A program made the translations under genes and the position numbers. The notes below the pieces were generated by a model. It was given only the letters and a program-made list of their open reading frames with translations, ran no database searches and was not told where the DNA came from. From positions 133,408,714 to 133,472,713 of the forward strand of contig CM057460.1 in NCBI GenBank assembly GCA_030035585.1: DNA of 64,000 nucleotides. The letters are read 5' to 3'. Every line of letters begins with the position of its first letter. Positions within the stretch are counted from its first letter, which is position 1. Origin of the DNA: Dugong dugon (lineage: Eukaryota; Chordata; Mammalia; Sirenia; Dugongidae). Below, in pieces: positions 35,641-47,100 of this stretch.

Positions 35641-35970
35641 CCCAAAACCTTTAGTCCACCCACATCATTACGGTTGACTCTACTTTGAGGAGGCAGCTCT
35701 TCCCCAGTTGTATTTTGAGTGCCTATCAACTTGAGGGGCTCATCTTCCTGCATTATATCAGACAATGTTCCACTGCCATTCATAAGTTTTTTACTGGCCC
35801 ATTTTTTCAGAAGTAGTCTAAGACTCTTTTGACTTAGTCTGGAATCTCTGCTGAAACCTGTCCCCTATGGTTGACCCTGCTGATACTTGAACTAACAGTG
35901 GCATAGCTTCCAGCATCACAGCAACATACAAGCCAGCACAGTATGACAAACTGACAGAAGAGTGGTGGCC

Positions 35971-37400
35971 AGAGATATAAGACACCATTAAAAGTGACAA
36001 GAATTCTTGGAAATGGAAGGAATGGATAGGATCGATATAAATCTGGCAGGCAAAGCAAAACTACTTCAGCTTACATATATTAGGAAATCTGTTTGTAAAG
36101 CTGATCTGCTAAGGAGATCAGAAGATGAAACCTAACAGCCAATATTGATAAGCTATCACTCTCATTTCCATAGTCCAGTAATAATGTCAGACTATTATTC
36201 TGCTGCCCAGTTTTAGTTTAAATAATAGGTACTGAATACCAAAGGGGTGCAGAAGGATTCTGTAGATGCCATTAAGACTTAACTAAAAAAAGCAAAAAAA
36301 TCCAAATTTACTTTTTATTATCCATAAACATAGTCCCAAAATAAAATTGCAGAGTGCTGTCTGTATTACAAAATCAAGTGAGAGTTTTCCTTACATAGTT
36401 TTACTAATCACAGAGTTTATCTTCACCTATGAACTTAAATATTAATATGGTTGTTAAATATTTCTTCAAACTACTCAAAAGCACCCTAAAGGAGATTGAA
36501 GTAGCCTCTAATTATCGCAAGAAGTTTTCTTTTCTTTCAAATACATATGTATATATGTAAGAAACAGAAAGACAGACGTGAAAAAGAGAAATAGGGTGTG
36601 CACATGGATAAGCCAATTAAAATATATTCTTCAGCCTAATGGTCTAAACATTGTATGAAAATATATTATGTTACTTTTACAAAAGAGATAGGACAGTAGT
36701 CACATGTTGAAATTCTCATTAGACCAATTAATTTGGCCTTTGGCAAGGAGTAGTTAATTTCTAAGGAAAATAATCTTTTCAATTGTAGAGCTTACTAGTG
36801 AATCTTATTGCCAAGAGTTTCTTTCAAACCGCAGTTATGAATTTTTACCTGAACTGCAACTAATCTAAAGCGCATTCTATTATTCTAATCTTTAGAGTCG
36901 TCTTGAACTCCAGGTTTGTAATTTTAATAGAATCAAACTTGCTTTCCTCTGACATACTTTTTCCAAAACATGTCTTATAACCTGAGTAGAAAAAACTACT
37001 GCATTTCAATCAAGGTAAATGATACTAAAGAATATGTAAAAGTCTGTGCAAATCCTTAAGTTTAAAAACTAATCCTATAAAAATCTAGGGATGCCAGCAC
37101 ACTACAGAGGAACTTATATGACAGGATGTTAAAACAGTAATCTTTCTACCTTGGTTTTGACTAAGGCACAGAAGATGAGAACTATAGAGCAGTTGTCAAG
37201 TACCCACAGTTCTGAAGTGAGAAGTTAGTTTGCCTATGCTGGAACCTGAGATCCTAAGAGGTCAGCCCCCTCACCTAAAAATAAATAAAGTAAAAATAAT
37301 AATAATAAGACTAAAAAAATAAAGAATAGTCACAGAGCAGATTTCCTTGGGGAAGACTTGTCAGTGAGCTACTCCACAGGGGCTGGAAGAGAATGCTCCC
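35971..37400. other. Unannotated AT-rich region
   Basis: No recognised element. It includes an (AAT)n-like tract at 37277-37310. Confidence 0.4.
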
Positions 37401-37407
37401 CCTTATA

Positions 37408-39808
37408 CAGGCATACCTCATTTTATTGTGCTTCACTTATTGCACTTGGCAGATACTGCGTTTTTTACAAATTCAAAGTTTGTGGCAACCCTGCATAGAT
37501 CAAGTCTACCGGTGCCATTTTTTCAGCAGCATTTGCTCACTTCATGTTTTTGTGTCACATTTTGGTAATTCTCACAAAAATCTCAAACTTTTTCATTATT
37601 ATTATGCCTGTTATGGTGATCTGTGATCAGTGATCTTTAATGTTACTATTGTAATTGTTTTGGGGTGCCACGAACCATGGCCATAAAAAATGGTGAACTT
37701 AATCAATAAATGTTGTGTGTGTTCGTATTGCTCCACCGACCAGCCATTCTCCAGTCTCTCTCCCTCTCAGTGGGCCTCCCTATTCCCTGAGACACGACAA
37801 TATTGAAATTAGGCCACTTGATAACCCTGCAATGGCCTCTTAAGTGTTCAAGTGAAAGGAAGAGTCACACATTTTTCACTTTAAATCAAAAGCTAGAAAT
37901 TATTAAACTTAGGAAGACATGTTGAAAGACGAGATAGGCTGAAAGATAGGCCAAAAGCACCAAAGAGTTAGCCAAGCTGTGAATGCAAAGGAAAAGTTCT
38001 TGAAGGAAATTAAAAGTGCTACTCCAGTGAACATACGAATGATAAGAAAGCAAAATGGACTTACTGCTGATAGGGAGAAAGTTTTAGTGGTCTGGAAAGA
38101 AGATCAAATCAGCCACATTCCCTTAAACTAAAACCTAATCCAGAGCAAGGCTCTAACTCTCTTCAACCCTGTGAAGACTAAGGGAAGAGAGGAAGCTGCG
38201 GAAGAAAGCTTGAAGCTAACAAAGGTTGGTTCATGAGTTTTAAGGAAAGAAGCCTTCTCCATAACATGAAAGTGCAAGGTGAAGCAGCAAGTGCTGATGT
38301 AGAAGCTGCAGAAAGTTATCCAGAAGATCTAGATAAGATAATTGATGCAGACAGCCACATTAAACAACATGTTATCAATGTAAACAAAACAGACTTATAT
38401 TGGAAGAACATGTCATCTAGGACTTTCATAGCTATAGAGGAGAAGGCAATGCCTGGCTTCAAAGTTTCAAAGGTAGACTGACTCTTTTGTTAGGGGCTAA
38501 CAAAGCTGGTGATTTTAAGTTAAAGCCAATGCTCATTTACCATTCTGAAAATCCTAGGGCCCTTAAGAATTATGCTAAATCTACTCTGCCTGTGCTCTAT
38601 AAATGGAACAATAAAGCCTGGATGACAGCACATCTGTTTACAAAATGGTTTGCTGAATATTTTAAGCCCAATGTTGAGAACTACTGCTCAGAAAAAAAAA
38701 AAAAAAATTCCTTCCAAAATATTTCTGCTCATTGACAATGCACGGGTCACCCAAGAGCTCTGAAGGAGATGTACAAGGAGATTAATGTTGTTTTCATGCC
38801 TGCTAACACAACATCCATTCTGCAGCCCATGGTTCAAGGAGTAGTTTCGACTTTCAAGTCTTATTATCTAAGAAATATATTTTGTAAGGCTATAGCTGGC
38901 ATAGATAGTGATTTGTCTGATGGATGTGGGCAAAGTAAATGGAAACCTTCTGGAAAGGATTCACCGTTCTAGATGCCATTAAGAATATTTGTGATTCATG
39001 GGATAAGTTCAAAGTATTAACATTAACAGGAGTTTGGAAGAAGCTAATGCCAACCCTTATGGTTGACTTTGAGGGGTTCAAGACTTCAGTGGAGGAAGTA
39101 ACTGCAGATGTGGTGGAAATAGCAAGAGAACTAGAATTAGAAGTGGAGCCTGAAGATGTGACTGACTTGCTGCAATCTCATGAGAAAAATTTAACAGATG
39201 AGGAGTTGGTTCTTATGGATGAGAAAAGAAAGTGGTTTCTTGAGATGGAATCTACTCCTGGTGAAGATTCTGTGAACATTATTGAAATGACAGCAAAAGA
39301 TTTAGACTATTACATAAACTTAATTGATAAAGCAGCATCAGGGTTTGAGAGGATTGACTCCAATTTTGAAAGACGTTCCATTGTGGGTAAAATGCCATCA
39401 AACAGCACCAGAGAGAAATATTTTGTGAAAGAATAGTCAATTGATGTGGAAAACTTCATTGTTGTCTTATTTTAAGAAATTGCCACAGCCTCCCCAACTT
39501 TCAGCAACCACCACCCTGATCAGTCAGCAGCCATCGACATTGAAGACATTCCACCAGCAAAAATGTCACAACTCGCTGAAGGCTCAGATGATAGTTAATA
39601 TTTTTTATCAGTAAAGTATTTTTTAATTAAAGTATGTAGATTTTTTTAGACATAATGCTATTGTACACTTAATAGTCTACATTATAGTATGAACATAACT
39701 TTCATATGCACTGGGAAACTAAAAATTTCTTGTGACTCACTTTATTTTGATATTCGCTTTATTGTGTTGGTTTACAACCAAAACCACAATGTTTCCGAGG
39801 TATGCCCA
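37408..39808 (+). mobile_element. Tigger1 DNA transposon, near full length (copy 2)
   Basis: Sense copy of 2,401 bases from 'caggcatacctca' at 37408 to 'gaggtatgccca' at 39808. TA target duplicates lie at 37406-37407 and 39809-39810. It is in the opposite orientation to the copy at 4754-7162. Both copies are nearly full length, but the transposase frames are broken. Confidence 0.95.
37860..39436 (+). pseudogene. Tigger1 transposase pseudogene (copy 2)
   Basis: The frame persists in segments. 38233-38481 ('[19 protein letters not shown]', '[20 protein letters not shown]') covers the DNA-binding to catalytic transition. 38487-38735 ('[19 protein letters not shown]') is the DDE core. 38769-38972 has '[17 protein letters not shown]', in which the third catalytic Asp of QPMDQG is Val. 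38939-39436 is an intact 165-codon acidic C-terminal part. The family protein is a pogo-type DDE transposase with CENP-B-like helix-turn-helix domains; this copy cannot be active. Confidence 0.88.
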
Positions 39809-39821
39809 TATTAGTTCTAAT

Positions 39822-39834
39822 GGGGGGGGGGGGG
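39822..39834. repeat. Run of thirteen G
   Basis: Homopolymer G13 lying 13 bases beyond the Tigger1 end. Such runs are rare in AT-rich DNA and error-prone in sequencing. Confidence 0.9.
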
Positions 39835-41150
39835 CTTCTAGAGAACCACTGAGGGAGCTTATATGCATCCCCTGAGATTTAGGTGATACAGAAGATTGGT
39901 ATATGAAACATACCTTGGAAGTTTAAAATTAAGAGGCTACACCTATCAGGCTGAGCAGTAAGTTTTGTGGGAGGGAGGTCAAGGAAGTATATAGTATGAT
40001 TATAGATTTAATCTCAAATATATCAGTAACTGAATTAAATGTAAATGCAGTTGATATTCCAAAAAAAAGAAAACAAAGATGTTTAGACTATACAAAAATG
40101 CTTTTTGATACATTTAAAACATAAAATTACAGAAAGATTGAAAGTAAAAGAATGGAATATAACATTCTATGCAAATACTAGCCAAAATCATTGATTTTAA
40201 ACAAATATATTTTAAGGCAATAAAACTTATCTGCAGTAAAAAGATTCAACTCACTATAGTAACAAAATTATTTAAAATTTTGACCCACTGAATAACATGG
40301 TCTCAAAACATATAAAGCAAAAATGAACAAAACTGTAAGAAAAAATTAATTAATTTAAAAAACTATAGAGGCATATTGATATGTCTCAGTCAGTAATTGA
40401 CAGAAAAAACAGACAAAAAGTTTTTGAGCTTTCACTTAGAGAATAAGGGTTGAAGTTTGAACCACTTGCTCCTCTGGTCAAGAACCTCTTAAATTAATAC
40501 TTTTACGACCCTAACATATTAAACAGACATCAGGGCTAGGATCTGTATCTTTTGCATTCTTCCAATGCCTCGTGTACAGTGACACCACTCCAAAATATAT
40601 CTAAGCCCCAAACAGGTTCAATGGTTTTTTAAATGCATATTTATCTAGATTAAAAAAAAAAACTAGTCTAATAATAAACATAGGTATTCTTATTTTGTAA
40701 ACAGAGAAATAATCTTTTGCCAAAATCATCCCCCTGCACAAGCAGAGGTAGAAGTGGTATGACAAGCCAAAAAGAACAACTATGGAGGAAACAGTTCTTC
40801 AGAGGAACTCTCAAAGGAACAGCAGTATTTCTCTTTATTTGGTCAGTAATGTATGTTACACTGGCAGTGGAGAAAGAAAGGCAATATTTGACCTACTTCT
40901 GACTAGTGTCAGTAGGTGATAGCAAAATAGGCATTCTCAGTCACTATTAGGGGTACAGCCTGCTTGGAGCAAATGTGCCTATACCAAACCTCTTTTAGGA
41001 GACTGTATTACTATTTATCAATATCCAATTCTCTTTCCTGTAGAAAATCATTATTCTTTACTACCTTGAAACCAGTAATAGTCCTGTGATTTGATTTGGA
41101 CATTGAAATGTGAGCAGAATTGTTATGTCACTTCAAGGCTTTAAAACCAA
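39835..41150. other. Unannotated AT-rich region
   Basis: I see A-rich sequence and no recognised repeat, exon or RNA gene. Confidence 0.4.
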
Positions 41151-41158
41151 GTGCAATG

Positions 41159-41312
41159 TTAAGGGTGATGGAAAAATTTGGGAACGGGTAAGGGTGATGG
41201 TTGAACAACATGATGAACAAAAGTCAATGTCACTGAATTGTATATGTGAGGACTGTTGAAATGGCAAAGGTTTTGTTATATGTGTATTTACTACAATTTT
41301 TTTAAAAAAGGC
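41159..41312 (+). mobile_element. L1 3'UTR terminal fragment (copy b)
   Basis: Nearly the same arrangement as 21598-21745: 'ttaagggtgatggaaaaat' start, 'acaacatgatgaac' middle and A-rich end. A sense, strongly 5'-truncated L1 insertion. Confidence 0.65.
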
Positions 41313-41514
41313 AAGTGTGAGCTACAGCTTAATATTGACCAGCAAAGTTCCAGATACTGGCTGTTTCTGGATCCTCAGGGACAGTGCAGTGCATACTGAT
41401 TAACAGATCATGGGTGAACAACAGCATGCATTGGAATTAAACTTTTTTTGTGTTAAGTCTCTGAGGCTTTGGGTTTGTTTTTTTTTTATTATTATTGAAA
41501 GATAACCTAGCTTA

Positions 41515-41805
41515 CTTGATTTTAAAATTCCTTGACCTAGAAATTACACTGCATAAATTTATCTGAGGCTTATACTCACACCTGTGAGTGAAGACATGTG
41601 AACAAGGATACAGAATTCTTATGAAAAGATACATAAGAAATCAGTAACTCTGGTTGCCTTTGATAATCGGGATTATTTGAGATTATTTCATTATCTGAGA
41701 ATTGAGGGTCTAGGCGGCACTTAGTTTTTCTTGCATTTTTTTAATTATTTAAAAGTACATACATTGTTGCTTGACTAAAAAGAAACTAAAAAATTAAAAT
41801 AAATT
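41515..41805 (+). mobile_element. Old L1M-type 3' end
   Basis: 'agatacataagaaatcagta' followed by 'ctctggttgcctttgataat' and a T-rich to A-rich terminus matches the ancient L1M 3' end pattern, where 'aggatacacaagaaactggt' and 'gtggttgcctctggggag' are expected. Diverged. Confidence 0.55.
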
Positions 41806-41813
41806 GGAAGAAT

Positions 41814-41847
41814 GAGAGAGAGAGCGTGTGTGTGCATGCATGTGTGT
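41814..41847. repeat. (GA)n(GT)n compound microsatellite
   Basis: GA units run into GT/GCAT units. A simple repeat at the A-rich end of the preceding L1 fragment. Confidence 0.8.
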
Positions 41848-41915
41848 TTCAAATTAGCCTTATGCTTTTCTATTAAAATAGAAGAACATCATTTATACTA
41901 GACTGAACATTTCTA

Positions 41916-42030
41916 GGAGCCCTGGTGGTGCAGTGGTTAAGAGCTTGGCTGTTAACCAAGAGGTGGCAGTTCAAATCCACCAGGCACTCCTTGGGAACCT
42001 TATGGGGCAGTCCTATTCCGCCCTGTTGGG
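41916..42030 (+). mobile_element. AfroSINE, 3'-truncated
   Basis: A well conserved head and body ('ggagccctggtggtgcagtg' to 'tatggggcagtcctattccg') stop before the RTE-like tail. It has A-box 'tggtgcagtgg' and B-box-like 'gttcaaatcc'. Loss of the 3' part is unusual for a target-primed SINE and points to later deletion or internal priming. Confidence 0.9.
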
Positions 42031-43315
42031 GCATTATTTTATGGTTCTTACTTATTTGAAAATTGGATTTGAGCTGTTTTCAATCATTTTTTTCATCACT
42101 CTAAATTATTATCTATTTCTAGGGACCTGCAATTTTATTCTTTTCTCAAGGATTTATAGGAAAATACAGCAGCAGGAGAACAACTAAGAAGACAGCACAG
42201 CCCTGCTTCCTGGAGGAGCCATTCCATTCATGGTGAGTCTCAGTAGGTGCCAAATCCATGCAGCTCATCCTTCTAGAAGATCGCTGGGCAGGAGTTAAAT
42301 GTATCAGAAGAGGAAATGTTTGCCTTGCAAAAATATTGACTCCTAATCTATAGATATATGTGAGAACTCTATCCCTTCATCAAAAATTTTTTGAATAACA
42401 CTGCATCTCTCTATAAATTTATTCTTGGAAATTTTATTGTCTTTATGCATCACTTTAACTGAAACTTTTAAGGGGGAAACAGTATCAAGATAATATCTTA
42501 AACATGGAAAAATCTCCCATAATTTCTCTACTTAACACACATTCATTTAACATTTTTCTATCAAAACTATTTCCATTATTTTATTATAACCTTTCAGTCT
42601 TGCCCACAGTATCAATAGATTCACTATTTATTACTTTAATGCACCTATCTATTCCTATGTTTTGATTGAAAAAAAATTGCTAAATGTTTTATTGAGCTAT
42701 TTTCCTTATAGTTTACCTTCATATTATCCCTGAATTTGTAGATCAGAGCCTCATTATTAAAATGGATTTGCTCTAAAATTAGATTTATGTTTATTTATAT
42801 AAGAAGAACAAAGTATAAAAATTTACGTATATTTGTATAAGAAGATTGTTTAGAAAATAGCTTACTTCCAGGTAAATCTGCTATTATATTATATGTGTAC
42901 ATGTATATTTTATATGTATGCATATGCAGAATAATTATATACATAAACACACACATATGTATATATTATATATATATATAGTTAATATATGTAGTGACAA
43001 TAGATACTAAATGAAAGAATATACAAATTTATTTTAGTTGCCATTATATAAGAAAAAAATCTATTCTCTTATCACTATAGTTTAGAAATGTTGATGAAAT
43101 AGCCCCTATATCTACATATATAAATTGATTTGAAAAGTCAAGTTGAAACTGGTTGTTTGGTGTGTTTCAAATTGTCATTCTTGAACTTCTCCCAACAATT
43201 ACGCCTTCTGACATTGGCTGTTTTGGTGCACATACTGAATTTGATTACATAGACTATGACTCAATTTAGAAATAAAACCCTTCATTTTATTGGATTCCTT
43301 GGATGGTTGCAGTGC
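42031..43315. other. AT-rich unannotated region with AT/GT repeats
   Basis: 42887-42995 holds alternating TA/TG/CA simple sequence with inverted-repeat potential. No element or gene otherwise. Confidence 0.4.
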
Positions 43316-43319
43316 GATT

Positions 43320-43900
43320 AATTATTTTTGTGTGTGGCATTTCTAGCCATGGACTTGTAACTCCTACCCAGGTGATTCTGTGATAGGGTAATTGTGGCCT
43401 GCTAAGTGCATTGGTCAGTTTTGCCTTAAAAAGAGACAACTCAGAGCAGAGAGGTGGAGCCCACCACCACCAAGAAAGGAGACACTCAGCAGCAGAGACC
43501 CGGCAGTGGGAGATGGCACAGTGGGCTTCCCGGCCCGTGGAGAGAGAAAGCTGAGTGCTTTTGGGCAGAGACTGAGGGCCGGAGGAGGCGTGCCTGCGAG
43601 CACAGCTGAGGAGAGGCTGTCCTGATAGAAGAACTGTATCCTGAGTGTTCTTGAGCCTGAGTTGTAACTGTTACCTCCCTAATAAACCCCATAATTGTGA
43701 ATATGGTCTGTGAGTTCTGTGTCACCATTGCAATGAATTATTGAACTCAGTAGAGAGTGCTGTGGAAGGGAGGGTTTGTGTCAGAATTGGTAGAGATGGC
43801 AGAGAGAAGAGGCTTATCTGGTCTCCATCTCATAGGAATCAGCCTTGGGCTATTAATCTTGGTTCTCCTTGGAGGAGATCAGACACCACCCTCAAGCCAT
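43320..43900 (+). mobile_element. ERVL-type LTR-like block
   Basis: The block has a GC-richer middle (43440-43620) and an AATAAA at 43681-43686. A 'gtctgtgagttctgtgtc' then 'gtgtcagaattgg' region after the signal resembles the R/U5 part of old ERVL LTRs. Overlapping frames in the GC-rich part are incidental. The subfamily is unrecognised and borders approximate. Confidence 0.5.
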
Positions 43901-43904
43901 TTTT

Positions 43905-44080
43905 ACAATGGTGCAATTAACACACTAGGCTGCTAACCAAAAGGCAGAAGGTTAGAGTCTGCCCAAAGGCATCTCAGAAGAAAGGCCCCTCGTGATCTAC
44001 TTCCAAAAAATCACCCATTGAAAACCCACTCTGACAGACATGGGGTTGTCATAAGACAGAAACAACTCAACAGCAACTGA
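43905..44080 (+). mobile_element. AfroSINE-related SINE, divergent subfamily
   Basis: Sense copy starting 'caatggtgcaattaac' with 'gctgctaaccaaaaggc' and a distinctive middle ('cctcagaagaaaggcccctc', 'tctacttccaaaaaatcacc'). It ends in the shared tail 'caactcaacagcaactgatt'. This internal block is absent from the other copies, so it is a separate subfamily. Confidence 0.78.
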
Positions 44081-44925
44081 TTTCTTTTATTAGAACACAG
44101 TCATCATTATTCATTTTTATCATTATTACATTTGTAGAAAATGCCAGCATGATACCTTATTCTAACTATAAAAATAACCTATCATTTTCAGATTATTCGT
44201 TATTTACTACTGTTAAATTTTAAATGTTAATCTCTAATACAGGAGGAGGAAGGTAAGAGATGACTAATAAATAGGAAGTCTGGTTTCAATTTGTTTAAAT
44301 ATATATAGCACTCAAAAACTGCTTTTCATAAGGCATTGGAACAAGCATAAAATTTAATCCCTATTTGATTTTTATATCAGGTAAATTGCCTTCAACTGAA
44401 AATAGCAGAAATCAAGGCATTTTGTGCCTCAAGTAACTGAAAAATTAAATATTTTCCCAATAATGTTAATAAGCTCTTAATTTCATCTGACTCTCCATTC
44501 TGTTCCACAGTGTAAATTGTATCTAAACATAGACATTCTTGTCTTTCTTGTTCTCTTCCTCCAACCACTACACAAAATCCTGGGCTTCCTTTTGACTGAG
44601 CCAACCTAGGACCCTTGTTCACCTCTGCGTAGTTACTTTGATTCAAGGACTGTGATGCCCTATTTAGATTAGGTGTTTGTGTGGAGTCAATCCCACCCAT
44701 ATGCCATGGTTGAAAAATCCTAGGTCCTATTAGGAAAAGAGAAGGGGTAAACAGGTTCCAGGGAAACAAACAGCAATATCTTTCTTTTGAGAGCAATTAT
44801 TTCTGTGAAGCTAGTAAGTCTGTTTTAAAGTGCCTATCTTTTCCACCAAAGGGACTTCTTTTCAAAGAGAGCATGCCATAACTGTTAGTTTTACCTTTTT
44901 CATTATATGCATGTATTAAAAGATC
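44081..44925. other. Unannotated region including a 134-codon minus-strand frame
   Basis: The minus-strand frame 44392-44796 is long for the region but shows no domain I recognise. The DNA may be an old unclassified repeat. I do not support a gene. Confidence 0.35.
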
Positions 44926-44929
44926 ATGA

Positions 44930-45540
44930 CAAGAGAAGATAGTTGCTCTTATCCATTAGTTTATTCATCCATCTATTTAACTAAGATTTATTAAGATATA
45001 TATTCTGTAAGATATAAGATATATATTCTAGGCACTGGGAATACAACAGTAGACGAGAGAGAACATCTCTACTCTCAAGGAGATGACATCCAAGAATGGG
45101 AGACCAACAATAAGACAATAATCAAGTAAGCTAATAAGTAACACAATAATTTCAGAAAATTAAAAAATAAATTATGATAATAAGAGAGAGAATTAAGTGG
45201 GGGTAGGAGGGGTACAAATTTAGCTATGATTATCAGGAAATACCTCTCTGAGAAGGTGACATGGCCTCTAAGGACCAAAGAAGGAAAAGAATCTGGCCAA
45301 GTGAGAATGTTGGGAAAGAACATTCTGCTTACAGAGAGAGTAGTAAGTGCAGAGATACAGAGATAAGAACCAGCTTGATGTGCTAGAAAAACAGAAAGCT
45401 ATCCAACACAGTTGGAATACAGTGAGCATGGAGGAGACTGATGGAAGATGAAGTTAAAGAAGGCTGTGGCCCAATTGTGTAAAACCTTACAAATCAAACT
45501 AAGGCATTTGTATTTTATTCTAATTGAAATGAGGACACAT
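44930..45540 (-). mobile_element. L2 LINE 3' region, antisense (first part)
   Basis: It starts with the L2 3' end in complement ('ttattcatccatctattta', 'ctaggcactgggaatacaac') and proceeds through 'ctctctgagaaggtgacatgg', 'cattctgcttacagagagag' and 'ttgtattttattctaattga'. These correspond to the C-terminal RT and 3'UTR of L2. The copy resumes at 46590 after LTR insertions. Confidence 0.75.
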
Positions 45541-45985
45541 TACCAAACAGGCTCATTCTGGCTGCCCAGTATCTGGCCACCCCTTATATATGGAGAGAAT
45601 TTTCCCACCATATAAATCTTGGTGTTAAGAAAAGCCTGGACTTCATACTCTAAAACTGAAATGCCAGATATTCACTTTTCTAGCTTCCATTGAAGCTATG
45701 AAAGAATGAAAGGAAATACAAGAAACCCTCTTAGATGATGACAGTGGTTGTAGGAAGACTGAGTCCTGGGGCATCAAGAGGAGCAATGCTGATGGCAGTA
45801 CCTAGTCTTCTGACGTAACTACATCAATCCTTGTCAGCAAAGACCACAATGATGCCCTAAGTGAAACAGTGCTATAGTGTGACTGTGATGTGGCTCCTGG
45901 CCGAGTAGTCCTGAACCTGATCCTCCAATTCCCCTAGAAATTATTTGTGTTAACAATACCTTTGTAATAAATGATTTTCTGCTTA
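45541..45985 (+). mobile_element. Possible LTR or other repeat inserted in L2
   Basis: The segment separates two collinear L2 parts and ends with AATAAA at 45967-45972 followed by 'tgattttctgcttatat', compatible with an LTR 3' region. I cannot name the family. Confidence 0.35.
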
Positions 45986-45989
45986 TATA

Positions 45990-46534
45990 GGTATATTAGT
46001 TATCTATTGTTGCATAACAAATTGTCTCCAAATTTAGCAGCTTAAAACCACAATAAACATTTATTATCTCACATGGTTCTGTGGGTCAGAAATTCACAAA
46101 CAACTTAGCTGAGTTCTGGCTCAGAATTTCTCATAAGGTTGCAGTCATGATTTCAGCCAGGGATTTACTCATGTGAAGGCTTGGCTGGGGCAGGAGGATC
46201 CACTCTCAAGATGCCTCATTTCATCTGTTATCAAGAGGCCTCAGTTTCTCACTAGCTGTAGGCAGGAGGTCTCAGTTATTTACCACTTGGACTTCTCCAT
46301 AGGGTTGCTTGAGTGTCCTCACATATGATAGTTAGCTTCCTCCAGAGTAAAGAAGAACAAGAGGGAAACTGCAATGTCTTCTACAGTCTAGCCTCAGAAG
46401 TTACATTCTATCATTTCAGCAGTATCCTATTGGTTACACAGATCAACCTTCTCAAATATGGGAGCGGAACACACAGGGCATGGATAGCAAGGATGTAGGG
46501 ATAAGTGAGGACAATCTTGAAGACTGGCTACCAG
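45990..46534 (-). mobile_element. MLT1-type MaLR solo LTR, antisense
   Basis: The complement of the MLT1 3' end opens the block ('tattagttatctattgttgc', 'ataacaaattgtctcc'). It continues with 'cattctatcatttcagcag'-like sequence and closes 'gactggctacca', the complement of the LTR 5' end. It lies within an older L2 copy. Confidence 0.75.
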
Positions 46535-46589
46535 TACTAGTGAAAATTGGTTTCGGCTGTTTGCAACTAATGGTCCTAACTCATCTTAA

Positions 46590-47100
46590 AGACTTTAGAT
46601 GTTTTTAAGCCAGGGAGTGATATGTTCTGATTAAAATTTTTAAAAGATTATTTCAGTTGTTATATGGAGAATGGAATGTTAAGGCAAGATGGAAGCAAGA
46701 GGCTTTTGCTTATATTTCAAGTGAGTTATAATGTTATTATGGTAGCAGTAAAATGATGAAATCTGTTCAAATTCAGGTTAGAGTTGCACAGAGCAGCCAC
46801 ACAATTTGCTAATTGGGTAGAGGATTTGAGGGGAATATATGAATTAAGGATATCTCCAAAGTTTTAGACTCGACAACAGGGTGTATATCAGAGCCATTTA
46901 CAGAGCTAGAGACAAGAACAGGAGAAACAGTTTTGTACGGGGAAACCAAGAGTTCTGTTTTAAATGTAAGCTTGATACATCTATTACACACTCGAGTGAA
47001 GGTGTAGTTTATACTGTTAAATATATGAGTCTAGAGTTCAGGGCCAGAGATATAAATTTGGTGTCTTCACAGCCAAAGATATAAATCAGATGTCTTCAGG
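46590..47100 (-). mobile_element. L2 LINE, antisense (continuation)
   Basis: It resumes with 'tttttaagccagggagtgat' followed by 'ttctgatt', and later has 'aaccaagagttctgtttta', 'tatatgagtctagagttcag' and 'gccagagatataaatttgg'. All are expected further upstream in antisense L2. Order and orientation match the part ending at 45540. Confidence 0.72.

Larger units (their letters stand above)
32753..35970 (-). mobile_element. RTE (BovB-clade) LINE, near full-length copy 2
   Basis: The antisense LINE spans about 3.2 kb, the usual full length for RTE elements. From the 3' tail at 32755-32790 it runs through C-terminal, reverse transcriptase and linker regions to the AP-like endonuclease N-terminus near 35600, then about 350 bases of 5' leader. 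'agatat' at 32749-32754 and 35973-35978 is a possible but weak target duplication. Frameshifts and stops break the ORF throughout, so the copy is inactive. Confidence 0.92.

Noticed and set aside
38233..39436. Candidate domesticated Tigger transposase gene
   Set aside because: The frame is broken several times, a catalytic Asp is Val, and both transposon ends with TA duplicates remain. This is an ordinary dead copy.
43392..43728. GC-richer block with frames on both strands, considered as a CpG-island promoter
   Set aside because: CpG count is modest and the block has an LTR layout with a poly(A) signal at 43681-43686.
44392..44796. 134-codon minus-strand frame
   Set aside because: No domain, start context or splice evidence is visible. 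It may lie in an old unclassified repeat, so I list it only as unannotated sequence.
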